A stretch of 64,000 nucleotides of DNA from UBA961 sp014191195. Its GTDB lineage: Bacteria > Bacteroidota > Ignavibacteria > Kapaibacteriales > UBA961. How positions within the stretch are numbered: the stretch's first letter is position 1; every line of letters begins with the position of its first letter. Below are positions 1 through 10,300 of this stretch, piece by piece. The stretch lies in assembly GCA_964204605.1 (NCBI GenBank), contig OZ123195.1:1922001-1986000 (forward strand). The letters run 5' to 3'. The notes under the pieces are model-generated. The model had not been told where the DNA came from. It saw nothing but the letters and a program-made list of their open reading frames with translations, and did not search any database. The position numbers and the translations under genes were made by a program.

Positions 1-1
1 T

Positions 2-1579
2 TTATCAAAACTAGATGAACATATTCCTTCTACCATTATTCTAGAACCCGAGGGAATTCAAGCTATCGAAGAAATAATTTGCAATGATTTTCGAAACGAA
101 AATATCTCGACAGTTAAGGCTTTAACTAATCAATTAAAACAACATATATTAGATATTAATGGAAATATTCAAACAGTCTTCATTACAGATAGGGAAATAT
201 TAGAAGCACTAAGAAACAATATCATTAGAATTTATACAATTGGATTAACTTCTTCTGATTCACCTTGTTTTGATCAACAATTACAAGAAGCAGTACAATC
301 ATGGAATATAACAGAAAAATATATCTTATTATATATACCAATGATTCAAAATAATCATGATGTACAGAATAAAATAACTAAGATAATAGACAAGGGGGAA
401 GCATTTTTACATAGATCTAGAACTATAGAAGATTTTGATTATTGGTCTTTTATCTCGCAATATGCAAATCCACTTTATGAGCAGATATTATATCTTCATC
501 AACAATCTGGTATCGAACTAGATCATGAAGTATCAAGAAGAAACAGAATTATTAATTATGCTGCAAAAACTATATTTCATTCCAATGCAATGAATCCAAT
601 GGCCTATTCTAGAAATCAATATGAGGTCTTTTCTGATGAAAAAAAGGAATTAGGTAAGATTCTATTTTATGATGTAGCACTTTCTAAAAATTATAAGATG
701 TCATGTGCTACTTGTCATAATCCCTCAATAGCATTTACAGATGGAGAAATAAAAAGTAAGGGTTCCCTACCAGGTACGCACACTCAAAGAAATTCTCCAA
801 CTTTGATTAATAGCGCATTATCTACAAAGTATTTTTATGATATGAGCACTTCATATCTAGAAGAACAAATTGAACATGTAGTAAATAATACTATTGAATT
901 TAATACTGATTATATGGAAATAAGTTCTAGGTTATCACAAAATCAGAACATTAATGAGCTTATGAAAAAGATAGATCCGAAAAGTAGTAATCACACTATA
1001 AGTTCTGGGTTAATTTCATCTGCATTAGCAATGTATATACGCTCATTAATCTCATTTGAATCTCCAGTAGATTCCTTATTAAGAGGTGATACAATTGCTA
1101 ATAATTCTATATTTAACGGTAAGCACCTGAAAAAAGTAAAGGATGGTTTTAATATTTTTATGGGAAAAGCACAATGTGGAACATGCCATTTTCCGCCTAC
1201 ATTTTCTGGTTTAGTACCTCCATTATATAATGATAATGACTCCGAAATCATAGGTGTTCCAAGTCATTCTACTTCAAAACGTTTAGATCCAGATATTGGA
1301 AGAGCAGGTGTTTACAAATATTCATCTATAATTTACAATCATGCTTTTAAAACGCCTGGAATTAGAAATATTACCAAAACTTCACCTTATATGCATAATG
1401 GTGTTTACAAAAGTTTACAACAAGTTGTAGATTTTTATAATAATGGAGGTGGGATTGGACTGGGCATAAAATTATCTAATCAAACATTACCAGCCAATGC
1501 GTTAAATCTAAATAAAAAAGAAAAAGAGAATTTAATACATTTTATGAATGCACTTAATTCTCCAGTTTCTGACTATTAA
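2..1579 (+). CDS. Di-haem cytochrome c peroxidase / MauG family protein, 5'-truncated by window edge
   Basis: The reading frame is open from base 2 to the stop at 1579 (525 codons), so the gene begins before the window; the ATG at 341 is internal. Two CxxCH haem c motifs are visible, CATCH at 704-718 and CGTCH at 1175-1189. A later SPYMHNG motif (Met codon at 1391) matches the distal Met ligand region of the bacterial cytochrome c peroxidase family. The first ~110 visible residues precede the peroxidase domain and resemble the N-terminal helical extension found in many Bacteroidota homologues. The family reduces hydrogen peroxide or oxidises other substrates in the periplasm. Signal peptide and true start are not visible. 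It converges with the next gene. Confidence 0.88.
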   Translation, partial: LSKLDEHIPSTIILEPEGIQAIEEIICNDFRNENISTVKALTNQLKQHILDINGNIQTVFITDREILEALRNNIIRIYTIGLTSSDSPCFDQQLQEAVQSWNITEKYILLYIPMIQNNHDVQNKITKIIDKGEAFLHRSRTIEDFDYWSFISQYANPLYEQILYLHQQSGIELDHEVSRRNRIINYAAKTIFHSNAMNPMAYSRNQYEVFSDEKKELGKILFYDVALSKNYKMSCATCHNPSIAFTDGEIKSKGSLPGTHTQRNSPTLINSALSTKYFYDMSTSYLEEQIEHVVNNTIEFNTDYMEISSRLSQNQNINELMKKIDPKSSNHTISSGLISSALAMYIRSLISFESPVDSLLRGDTIANNSIFNGKHLKKVKDGFNIFMGKAQCGTCHFPPTFSGLVPPLYNDNDSEIIGVPSHSTSKRLDPDIGRAGVYKYSSIIYNHAFKTPGIRNITKTSPYMHNGVYKSLQQVVDFYNNGGGIGLGIKLSNQTLPANALNLNKKEKENLIHFMNALNSPVSDY

Positions 1580-1597
1580 AATCACAAACAATATACT

Positions 1598-1936
1598 TTA
1601 TTGTAAAAGACTTTGATAGTGTTCAGGTACTTCAATTTCCATTAAAAGCATTGCTGATGCTATTGTTTTACCTTGTGCATCTAATTTAAGTGAAACAGTT
1701 CCACCACCACCTAATGTATCATGTAATACAAAATTGAGTGCCCATAAATTTGGAATTTCATAACGCTCAACTTTACCAAGTGTTAAACCGGTAAAATATT
1801 CTTTGACTTTTTGTTCTGTTAATACTTCTGATAAAAGTGGATACCATTCTTCTTTAAATGCTATTACACCACAATTAGCAGCATTGCCTTTATCGCCACT
1901 TCTGGCATGTGCTATGTTAGAAAGTAAAATTTTCAT
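1598..1936 (-). CDS. AtuA-like ferredoxin-fold domain protein (stand-alone)
   Basis: This 112-residue protein begins with an IAHARSGDKGNAANCGVI segment and carries LNFVLHDTLGGGG, both typical of the small domain that is fused to the C-terminus of AtuA/DUF1446 proteins of acyclic terpene and acyl-CoA catabolism. Here it stands alone; no DUF1446 partner is present in the window. It is the last gene of a minus-strand run (flavoprotein, lipA, metallo-hydrolase, TPR protein) and follows the TPR gene after 45 bases. Its biochemical role is not established; the family name is from motif recognition. Confidence 0.7.
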   Translation of the reverse strand: MKILLSNIAHARSGDKGNAANCGVIAFKEEWYPLLSEVLTEQKVKEYFTGLTLGKVERYEIPNLWALNFVLHDTLGGGGTVSLKLDAQGKTIASAMLLMEIEVPEHYQSLLQ

Positions 1937-1981
1937 AATATTCTATTCTATTGCAATCATCTATATAATGATTGATAATTA

Positions 1982-2605
1982 TTAAATATAGCCTTCTATC
2001 TCAGGGAATAATACATTTTTCATTCTTAGAGTTTGCGGATTAGTTGGTGCTAATTTGTAGAGATATTCATAGTATTCTTGAGCTAATTTCATATCGCCAA
2101 TCGCAAAGAAATACAATCCTACAAAACCTACAAAAGAAGTTACTTCAGAAACATGAAAGACATTTCTTTCTGGATAAAGAAGTTTAGGATCCCATAAATT
2201 TCTAAATACTTTAGGTATTTCTTCTAATTTATCGTGTAAAAGACAATATTCACCATACATGATTTTGGCAAAGATATAGTCTGGATATTCTCTGTATAAT
2301 TCTACTATTCTAATTTCAGCTTCTTCATCTTGTCCTGCAGATAATAATGCAGAAATTAAATTATTTAATACAGGAAGTACAGCAGGGTATCTTTGTTCTA
2401 AAGCTGTTAAGATCTTTATTGCTTCTTCTGGATTTGTTTGAATCAAAGGAATAGCATTACGAAATTCCTTTTCATGCTTGGGTGATAAGATTGATAAGCT
2501 TGGATGTTGTATTGGTCTTACAGTGACTTCAAATTCTCTTGTAAGAGGTTGTACAAGCTTCATAGCCAAAGGGTTTCTAGTAGCTGAGGTGACTTTTGGT
2601 TTCAT
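1982..2605 (-). CDS. TPR-containing protein of unknown function
   Basis: A 207-residue soluble protein without a signal peptide. Residues from about 70 onward form helical repeats resembling tetratricopeptide repeats: AIKILTALEQRYPAVLPVLN, then EEAEIRIVELYREYPDYIFA, then a final unit with AQEYYEYLYKLAPTNPQT. Such repeats usually mediate protein binding. It lies 21 bases after the metallo-hydrolase gene in the same direction, so co-transcription is likely. No catalytic motif is seen. Confidence 0.65.
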   Translation of the reverse strand: MKPKVTSATRNPLAMKLVQPLTREFEVTVRPIQHPSLSILSPKHEKEFRNAIPLIQTNPEEAIKILTALEQRYPAVLPVLNNLISALLSAGQDEEAEIRIVELYREYPDYIFAKIMYGEYCLLHDKLEEIPKVFRNLWDPKLLYPERNVFHVSEVTSFVGFVGLYFFAIGDMKLAQEYYEYLYKLAPTNPQTLRMKNVLFPEIEGYI

Positions 2606-2626
2606 GTTCTTTTTGTAATTCTAAGT

Positions 2627-3400
2627 TCAAGCCATAATAAATTCAAGATTATCATAACCTAAATAACAATAATCTGGTAATATATTTTCGCAATCTTTAT
2701 GCCTGATTTGATGAGCTATATGAGTAAAGTACGTTTTTTTTGCTTGTATTTTTTTTGTTTCAATACATGCTTGTTCTATCGTAAAGTGTGTGGGATGTTT
2801 TGTATACCGTAAAGCATCTAAAACCAACACATCCAGATCCTTTAATAAGTCATATGATTCTTCTGGTATATGGTTTGTATCTGTACAATAGGCAAAATTA
2901 CCTATTCGATAACCATTAACTCTTAAAGATCCATGTTTTAAAGGGATTGGTTGTATGTGAATATCACCAATAGTGAATGTTTTATTATCAATAATAGTAA
3001 ATGTTGCATTTGGTAAGCCACCACCAACTTGAGCGTTTTCATCAAATGCATAAGAAAAAACTTGCTTCATATTATCTAGTGTTTCTTGCATAAGATATAC
3101 ATTTGCTAGTATATTTTTACCAGAAAAACTAAATGGTCTTACATCATCAAATCCACTGATATGGTCATAATGATGATGAGTATAAACAATCCCATCGATT
3201 TGTTTTATTGAATGCCTAAGCATCTGTTGTCTGAAGTCTGCCGATGTATCAATTATTACTGTAGTTGTTTCTGATTGAATGAGCAAAGATGTTCTTAATC
3301 TTGTATCTTTTATATCTTCAGATATGCATGTATCGCATTCACATCCAACACAGGGAATTCCTGTAGATGTTCCGGTTCCAAGCAATACAAATCTTATCAT
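2627..3400 (-). CDS. MBL-fold metallo-hydrolase, PhnP/RNase Z-like phosphodiesterase
   Basis: A 257-residue metallo-beta-lactamase-fold protein. It starts with GTGTSTGIPCVGCECDTC, a Cys cluster seen in PhnP-like enzymes, and has the metal-binding HHHYDH motif at residues 75-80, with later His residues in IPLKHGS and TYFTHIAHQIRH. PhnP-type enzymes cleave cyclic phosphodiesters, but the Bacteroidota members are mostly uncharacterised, so the substrate is unknown. Its ATG overlaps the lipA stop by one base (TAATG on the minus strand), which implies translational coupling to lipA. Confidence 0.8.
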   Translation of the reverse strand: MIRFVLLGTGTSTGIPCVGCECDTCISEDIKDTRLRTSLLIQSETTTVIIDTSADFRQQMLRHSIKQIDGIVYTHHHYDHISGFDDVRPFSFSGKNILANVYLMQETLDNMKQVFSYAFDENAQVGGGLPNATFTIIDNKTFTIGDIHIQPIPLKHGSLRVNGYRIGNFAYCTDTNHIPEESYDLLKDLDVLVLDALRYTKHPTHFTIEQACIETKKIQAKKTYFTHIAHQIRHKDCENILPDYCYLGYDNLEFIMA

Positions 3401-4311
3401 TAAATATGACGCTCTGCATGATAGGAACTTCTCACTAATGGGCCAGACTCTACGATATCAAATCCCATTTGCAAACCTATTTCGCGATATTCATTAAATT
3501 CATCTGGATGGACAAATCTATCTACTGGCAAATGATTTTTTGTAGGTTGAAGATATTGTCCTAATGTTAATACATTCACACCAACTTCTCTCAAATCTTG
3601 CATTACTTGTAATAATTCTGTTTTTTCTTCACCTAATCCAAGCATTATTCCTGTTTTTGTTCTAAGCCCTTGGGATTTACATTCTTTTAGTACGCTTAAT
3701 GTCCAATGATATTTACCTTGTGGACGTACTTTTTTATACAAACTTGGAACTGTTTCGGTATTATGATTCAGCACATCGGGTCTTGCATCTATCACTTTTT
3801 GTAAGTTTTCCATCTTTCCTTTGAAGTCTGGAATAAGTACTTCTATTGTTAATCCTGGATTTAATTCTTTCACTTTATTAATTGTCTCAGCCCAAATAGA
3901 TGCCCCGCCATCAGCTCTTTCATCTCTATTTACAGATGTAATTACTGCATGTTTTAAATTCATTTGTTGTATTGCTTCGGCTACATGTAATGGTTCATGT
4001 TCATCTAATTGCATTGGTCTACCTGTTTTCACGGCACAAAAACCACAAGATCTTGTACATGTATCTCCCAATATCATGAATGTTGCTGTACCTGCATTCC
4101 AGCATTCTGAAATATTTGGACACTTTGCTTCTTCACAAACGGTATGCAAAGATTTGGAGCGCATCATAGATTTTAAATGTGCATATGTTTCGCCGCCAGG
4201 GGCTTTAACTTTTAACCATTCTGGTCTACGATTAGTAATAACCGGCATTTCTTGCTGAATCACCGGCAAGGTAAATACATTTTCTATTATGGCTTCTGTA
4301 TCTTTATACAT
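3400..4311 (-). CDS. lipA: Lipoyl synthase
   Basis: A 303-residue radical-SAM enzyme that inserts two sulfur atoms into octanoyl groups on lipoyl domains. The auxiliary cluster motif CEEAKCPNISECW (Cys59, 64, 70), the radical-SAM motif CTRSCGFC (Cys85, 89, 92) and the terminal RSSYHAE with the conserved serine are all present. Length matches the family. It lies downstream of a flavoprotein gene (63-base gap) and is translationally coupled to the following metallo-hydrolase. The cofactor would serve 2-oxo acid dehydrogenases such as the E1 gene at 22.9 kb. No lipB or lplA is seen in the window. Confidence 0.97.
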   Translation of the reverse strand: MYKDTEAIIENVFTLPVIQQEMPVITNRRPEWLKVKAPGGETYAHLKSMMRSKSLHTVCEEAKCPNISECWNAGTATFMILGDTCTRSCGFCAVKTGRPMQLDEHEPLHVAEAIQQMNLKHAVITSVNRDERADGGASIWAETINKVKELNPGLTIEVLIPDFKGKMENLQKVIDARPDVLNHNTETVPSLYKKVRPQGKYHWTLSVLKECKSQGLRTKTGIMLGLGEEKTELLQVMQDLREVGVNVLTLGQYLQPTKNHLPVDRFVHPDEFNEYREIGLQMGFDIVESGPLVRSSYHAERHI

Positions 4312-4374
4312 ATTCTTTCTCTTAATTTAGGTACGATGCAAAACTACCGATTTTGATATCATATAGCTATGATA

Positions 4375-6573
4375 TTATGCTGTGTGCATTGCTTTATAAG
4401 GCTGATAATATCCTGTAGATTCTTGCATTCTGAATGTTTTAGGATATTCTTTTTCATATGTAATATTTGGTGAAGTACCTGCAGCCACAAATACTGTTTT
4501 GGCTGGAAGTATTATTTCTTTATCTGATCTTGTAGAATCTATAAATCGTACTGATTCTATAGCATTGAAATCATTTAATATACATTCTACTGGATTAAGA
4601 TTTTCTATTATCTTAATTCCTTCTTCTAATGCTTCATTTATTTCTTCATGATTCAATCGATATGCTGGTGAACTTTGTAGATTTTTACGATAAACCAAAG
4701 TAACTCCACCCCATTCTTTCAAAAAAGGTAAAAAGTCTGGTTTTTCATTGTTTTCTTTTGCCTTTTTTCTTGTTTCATGAATAATCTTACCATGTGCAAA
4801 GAATATGTTGGCTTGTGATAATTCTTCTTCATCAAATGTATTGATAAAGTAATCTTTATCTATTTCTAACAATGTTTTGGCATTTTCATAAAACTTTTCA
4901 ACTTGAATTGGATAGTATGCCAATGTTTCTGTAGCTGTATCTATTGCAGTTAAACCACCACCAATTACTATTGCTGGCAATGATATTTGTAAATTTGACA
5001 GAGAATCTTTTCTTGCTGCACCGGTTAATTGTAAAGCCATTAAAAAATCAGAAGCTTTTCTTAATCCTCTACTTAAATTGTTTTTTAAGCGTATCAAGGT
5101 TGGTTTACCAGCACCTGTAGCTAAAGCAATATGGGTAAAACCAATTTTCCATGCATCCTCTACTGTAATTGTGCCACCAAATCGAATTCCATCTAATACC
5201 TTAAAATTCTTACGTCTTTCTAATAGTAATTGTAATACTGTTAAAAAGTTCTTATCCCATCTTGATGTAATTCCATATTCACTTACACCTCCAAATCCAA
5301 ATATTATTCTCTCATCTAATTCTTTCTCTATCACATCTTTAAATGAAGGTAAGTTTGACTCTTTATTGAGATTATATATGTCTAAAGCAGATTCTACTTT
5401 TAAGCCTTCAGCTGCTACAACAGCAAAGCCTTCATTCAATAGATAATGCGATAATGTATATCCTGCTGGACCTAATCCTACAACAAGAACTTTATTACCA
5501 TTATAATCTAATGCATATGGTCTTTCTACTTTAAGTGGATTCCACTGCATTAAAAAACCATATAGTTCTAATCCATCTTTTAGATTTAGAATATCAGATA
5601 AAACAGATGTTTCTACATTGGGAATATTTACAGGATCCTGTTTTTGAAATATACAACCTTTCATACAATCATTACAAATTCGATGTCCTGTCCCTGCACA
5701 CATAGGATTATCTAACATTATCATTGCTAATGCAGCAATTGGATAACCTTCTCTTCTTAAGAAGTGCATTTCACTGATTTTTTCATCGAGTGGACATCCT
5801 TTAATTTCTACTCCCAAGGCATTTTTCTTTATAGATCCATCTTTTTCATGTAATCCTTTAGAACAAGAGTCTTTTTCTCTTTCATGACATATCACGCAAT
5901 AGTCTATATGCTTTGTTATGTCGCGAGTTGGTCCTCTTCGATCTGTTAAAGCAAAACCATCTCTTTTACGATGATGAGTTGAACTATAACTTACTATTCC
6001 ATCTATGTCTTCTATTTCAGCTTTTTCAAGATGTTCATAATCTAATTTATGAGCTGCAAATTCACTTATCCAATTACTTATTTTCCCTTTTTCTCTAAGC
6101 GAAAAGTAAATCTCTTCAGCTTTTTTAATTAAATCCTCTTGTTTGTCCTCTGATAGAGTTAGTATATACAATGCGATATTGGAGAAATCTAGTTCTTTAT
6201 CTGCTGTAATAGTAATATGCAATTGTTTACATAGACTTTCCAATGTATCGATTGGATTGTTTAAAGCTTTATCACCTAATAAGATACCTCTATTTCTAAT
6301 CAATGCTTTTTTTGTAAAATCTGTCTTAGCTTTTATGATTGATTTTTCTACGAGTAGTTTTTGTTTTAATGCATCATAACCGATTGTATCTTGTAAAAAT
6401 GTAGCAATATATTCCTCAATAGTTATTGCAATATCTATTAAGGACTGTGAATATTCATTCCCCTTTTTAATTCTTTTTTGTAAATCTACATAGGTATTTG
6501 CAAGTAATTCTGACTTCTTTGCCATGAAGGTTAAAAAATCAGTTTGATGTTGTGATGGATGTAATTTATTCAT
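4375..6573 (-). CDS. GltD-like FAD/NAD(P)-dependent oxidoreductase with N-terminal cysteine-rich region
   Basis: A 732-residue cytoplasmic flavoprotein. Residues 1-220 are helical and unassigned. Two Cys groups follow: C226, C229, C237, C260, and then C292, C300, C303, C307 in MCAGTGHRICNDCMKGC, resembling the Fe-S region of glutamate synthase small subunits. The FAD-binding GLGPAG is at 366-371, and a second nucleotide-binding glycine motif (VIGGGLTAIDTA) lies near residue 530. The C-terminal AGTSPN motif is typical of GltD. No GltB large subunit is nearby, so it probably moves electrons between NAD(P)H and an unknown partner. I recall longer homologues elsewhere with an added C-terminal reductase region, but could not check this. 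It follows a secreted-protein gene after 5 bases. Confidence 0.78.
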   Translation of the reverse strand: MNKLHPSQHQTDFLTFMAKKSELLANTYVDLQKRIKKGNEYSQSLIDIAITIEEYIATFLQDTIGYDALKQKLLVEKSIIKAKTDFTKKALIRNRGILLGDKALNNPIDTLESLCKQLHITITADKELDFSNIALYILTLSEDKQEDLIKKAEEIYFSLREKGKISNWISEFAAHKLDYEHLEKAEIEDIDGIVSYSSTHHRKRDGFALTDRRGPTRDITKHIDYCVICHEREKDSCSKGLHEKDGSIKKNALGVEIKGCPLDEKISEMHFLRREGYPIAALAMIMLDNPMCAGTGHRICNDCMKGCIFQKQDPVNIPNVETSVLSDILNLKDGLELYGFLMQWNPLKVERPYALDYNGNKVLVVGLGPAGYTLSHYLLNEGFAVVAAEGLKVESALDIYNLNKESNLPSFKDVIEKELDERIIFGFGGVSEYGITSRWDKNFLTVLQLLLERRKNFKVLDGIRFGGTITVEDAWKIGFTHIALATGAGKPTLIRLKNNLSRGLRKASDFLMALQLTGAARKDSLSNLQISLPAIVIGGGLTAIDTATETLAYYPIQVEKFYENAKTLLEIDKDYFINTFDEEELSQANIFFAHGKIIHETRKKAKENNEKPDFLPFLKEWGGVTLVYRKNLQSSPAYRLNHEEINEALEEGIKIIENLNPVECILNDFNAIESVRFIDSTRSDKEIILPAKTVFVAAGTSPNITYEKEYPKTFRMQESTGYYQPYKAMHTA

Positions 6574-6578
6574 TTCTT

Positions 6579-7301
6579 TTAGAAATTTCTGATTTTCAGT
6601 ATTTGTGTAGGGGATTGTAAGATATATAAGCCGTTTTGCATTTCTTGTAATACAACAAGCATATCATCGTATTTGACATGAGACAAAACACAGTGTCCAA
6701 GTAATGTATATACGTTAAAATATTCATCTTTACTTGCTTCTCTTTCTATGGAATTCACTGATTTACTTCTATACATTATTACATAATAGTTTTCAATTGT
6801 AATAGCACCTACCCCAAGATCATTTGGTTTAATTATTATGGATTTGCTAGAATTTAATGCAGTCTTAAATGCAAAACCGCCTTTATCCATAATTACAATA
6901 GAATCTAAGCCATTATCTAGAGGCCAATTCCATGTAAATTCCATTTGTTTTCTATCTTGTGTCCAAGGTGATAATGCAATCCAAAACGTGTCAGCTGTAT
7001 TAATAGGTTCCATACTTCTTATATCTTTATAAGCATATAGATCTATAGAACTTGAATATGTTCTATTCTTATCCAAATCCATCACTAATACTGCATGTCC
7101 AGTACCTACGGGTTGAAAAGGAGGTAATTCTTTCTCTCCATAAACTGTATCTATACCCAATGTCGCACCTGATCTAAACCCCATTGTTAGAGTAAGCGGT
7201 TTTGGACTATTATTATCTACAAATGTTAGATCTAGAGTTTGAGATATACCTGTTTCTGAAACACATAGAAACAGTATAATACCTATAAATAATCTATTCA
7301 T
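6579..7301 (-). CDS. Small secreted protein with degenerate C-terminal sorting-like domain
   Basis: The ORF is open from 7328, but the start at 7301 is preferred. It gives a clean signal peptide (MNRLFIGIILFLCV, cleavage near SETGISQ), has an AGGA ribosome site about 7 bases upstream, and the earlier start would lie inside the terminator of the preceding gene. The mature ~220 residues are beta-rich and unrecognised. The end (FNVYTLLGHCV, then NGLYIL and KIRNF) resembles a type IX sorting domain, although the usual PNP entry motif is missing. It is closely followed by the GltD-like gene (5 bases). Confidence 0.6.
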   Translation of the reverse strand: MNRLFIGIILFLCVSETGISQTLDLTFVDNNSPKPLTLTMGFRSGATLGIDTVYGEKELPPFQPVGTGHAVLVMDLDKNRTYSSSIDLYAYKDIRSMEPINTADTFWIALSPWTQDRKQMEFTWNWPLDNGLDSIVIMDKGGFAFKTALNSSKSIIIKPNDLGVGAITIENYYVIMYRSKSVNSIEREASKDEYFNVYTLLGHCVLSHVKYDDMLVVLQEMQNGLYILQSPTQILKIRNF

Positions 7302-7314
7302 ATTTTTCCTACAT

Positions 7315-7348
7315 AAAAAAAAGGGCAACAGAGATGACTCTGTTACCC
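7315..7348 (-). terminator. Rho-independent terminator of the 7373-10453 gene
   Basis: An 11-bp inverted repeat (7323-7333 with 7338-7348, 4-base loop) has one mismatch that becomes a G-U pair on the minus strand. It is followed on that strand by eight T residues (A run at 7315-7322), 25 bases after the stop codon of the upstream gene. Confidence 0.9.
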
Positions 7349-7372
7349 TAAATAATCAGTTAACCTGAAATA

Positions 7373-10300
7373 TTAGCGATTGATAACTATTCTTTGTGTT
7401 GTGATAACACCATTAACAGAAATTGTTAATGTATAAGTACCATTTGCAAATTCATTTGTATTGATTGTCAATGCATTACCATTGATTGATGAAGATGCTA
7501 CAGTATTACCAAAGATATCAAGCATATTTACAGATACTGCACCTGTTGTAGCTGTACGAACATTTAAAGCATTTGTAGCAGGGTTAGGATATACCTCAAC
7601 ATTTGCTGCATCTGCATTAAGAACCTTAGCTAATTTGATTGTTGATACGTTAGAATTATTAATTACTAATGCATTTGATGAACTAACAACACCTAATATT
7701 TCACCGGTAGTTGCATTGATAGCAGTATAATTACCGATTAAACCTTGTGAAGTAAGAGTCATTGGGAATGTAGCACCTTGAACGCGGATTGTCATGTCAT
7801 TGCCATTTGCTACATAAGAATTATTAGCAAAACGAACATCGAACATATCAGAAGCGAATACTGGTGGTAATTCGAAACGATTAGTATTAACTGTATTTAG
7901 TTCAGAAACTTTTAATGTATTTGATTTGCCATCTGCGTCTTGTATAATTACAGAAGAGAAACCAGCAAATTCATTAGAAGAATTAGAAATTACTTTTGGT
8001 AATCCTGAACCTTTTGCACGATAATAGCCTTCATTTTGTACTTTAATCCAGTATCCTAAACCAGGAACAATCTCTGACACAGATGTGTAACCACGATCTG
8101 TAGTATATCCATAGACATCATTCTTTAGTGTTTCAATAGCACCAGAATTTAATTCATAGGTAATATCAGCAACATTAACTCTAGAAGATGGAGTACCAAC
8201 TGTATTCCAACCGCCAAACAACCTTACTTCGTTGAAGTTCTTTCTGAATTCAGAAACTCTTGAACCAATTTGTGTTGAATCAATGTTATCGCCAAACTTT
8301 ACAAAATATCCAATACCTGGTTTAAGAATTTGTTCATCTTGGTATTGATTATTTGAAAATAGGAATGGCTTATTGATTGCATTTGGAAATACGGCTTTAT
8401 AGTTAGGGTTTGATGGACGTAAAGGTAAAGATAATAAATTCCAACCTTTTTGAACAACAGGGAAACTTGCTGAACCAGGTAAACGATATTCAATAACGAA
8501 AGATTTAATCTTAGCATCACGAATAGTAAATGAACGACCATAATCTCCATCTGGTGTAGCTTCACGCATGTTCACACTAAATATTCCACCATTTAAAGTA
8601 TCTCTAAGATATAAATCTGCACCATCTGGGAAATCACGTATATCCCATGTTAATACGATTGGATAATTATTCACACCATTTGCATCAAAACGGCAAAGAT
8701 AGAATAATGTAGAATCTACCGAATAATCACGAATATCTCTTGAGCGAGAATCTCTTCTATAAGGTTTATCGTCAGTTGCATCAACTTGTAAATCACCTAA
8801 ACCATTAGGAGCTACTTCTACGCCATTTGCATCTTTAACCCATGGTGTATACCAACGAGCATAAAAACCTGTAGCGATATTTAGTGGATCATATGCATAT
8901 TCACCAAATAATGTGTCAGGACCATCTGTTGCTCTATGACCAGTACCAAATACTAAGTTTGTTGTATCACCAATAGCACCACGAGAATTACGTATTGTAA
9001 GTTTCATACCCCAATCTAAACCAAATTCTGGTGATTTTGGACGTGCAAAACTACCTGGCTCTACTGGGTTTCTTAAGTGAATAAATGTCACTTTCAATCT
9101 AACAGGAGATACCTTAGCGCTATTTGATGTTAAAGTGATATAGCCAATATAAATACCAGCATATTCTGCATCACCATTACGTAATTCGCTAGTTCTAGCA
9201 AAAATACGGAAGCGAATAGGATCTTGACCTGGAACTATTTGATTACGTGCATCTTTAAGATTTGGTGGAACTGGGCCATTAATACCATTATCGATAAAAT
9301 CAATATCAGCATCTCTAGAAATATTTCTAATTGGTTGGAAACCAGGAGAAACTGTTTGGAAGAATAACCATGGTGAGTCTGAACGTATATTCAAATTTGT
9401 TAGACGACTTCTTACTGAAGAGTTTAACAAAATAATATCACGTCGTGCATCACGAGCATTAGTTGCAGAATCAATTACCAATGGTGTTGTTAATTCCCAT
9501 TTAGAACCATCTGCAGCTGTTGGATCTTGACGTACTTGATCAAATCCATTACCTTGAAAATCTTTAAAAGATATTTGTGGTAATTCACCATAATTAACCC
9601 AAATAACGCCTGGACGGCTTGGAAATTCTGGCAAAAGATCAGAAGACATAGAAACGCCAGCTAAAGCAATAGAGTCACGCTTATCTTTACGATATGACTT
9701 ATCTTTATATGGATTTGTTTGATCACCATCGGAAACCAATGGGAATGGATTATCTCTACCTACTCTAAAATCATTAAATGTCATAGAATCATTAGAGATA
9801 TAAAGAGCTGATTTATCAGATCCATTATATTTTGTTGGATCATTAGTAAGATTATTCTTTGTTAATGTAACCTTCATACGGATATACATTAATTCTCTAA
9901 ATGTACCATCTTCGTCTGTTACTGGCAATGGTTTAGTAGAACGACCTGTAACATAAAGACGACGTCCATATTTTGTTTCAGCACTAACAGAACCGCGTAT
10001 ATACACACCATAACGTGTTGTATCTGGAATATCATCAAATTCTAATTCAAAACCTTGTGCTATACCTACTGGATCTGTTCTTTTAGAACCTGTAAATTGT
10101 GCACCTAAAGCTTCAAATACTCTACCATCATATAGTATTGAGTATGTAAAACTATAAATAGGGAAACCACTATAACGCTTGTCTGTTACATTGGTTGAAT
10201 CGTACCAAAGATTCTTGATATAAACAGGTACTAAAATCTCGCGAATACGAGTATCGGCATAACCAAGCCATATACGGCCATCTGAATAAACCGCATTGTT

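Noticed and set aside
3821..4258. Plus-strand ORF of 145 codons opposite lipA
   Set aside because: It lies fully inside lipA and is explained by the reverse of conserved codons.
4356..4375. 8-bp inverted repeat after the GltD-like gene
   Set aside because: It is entirely AT-rich apart from the loop and has no T-run, so it is too weak to call a terminator.
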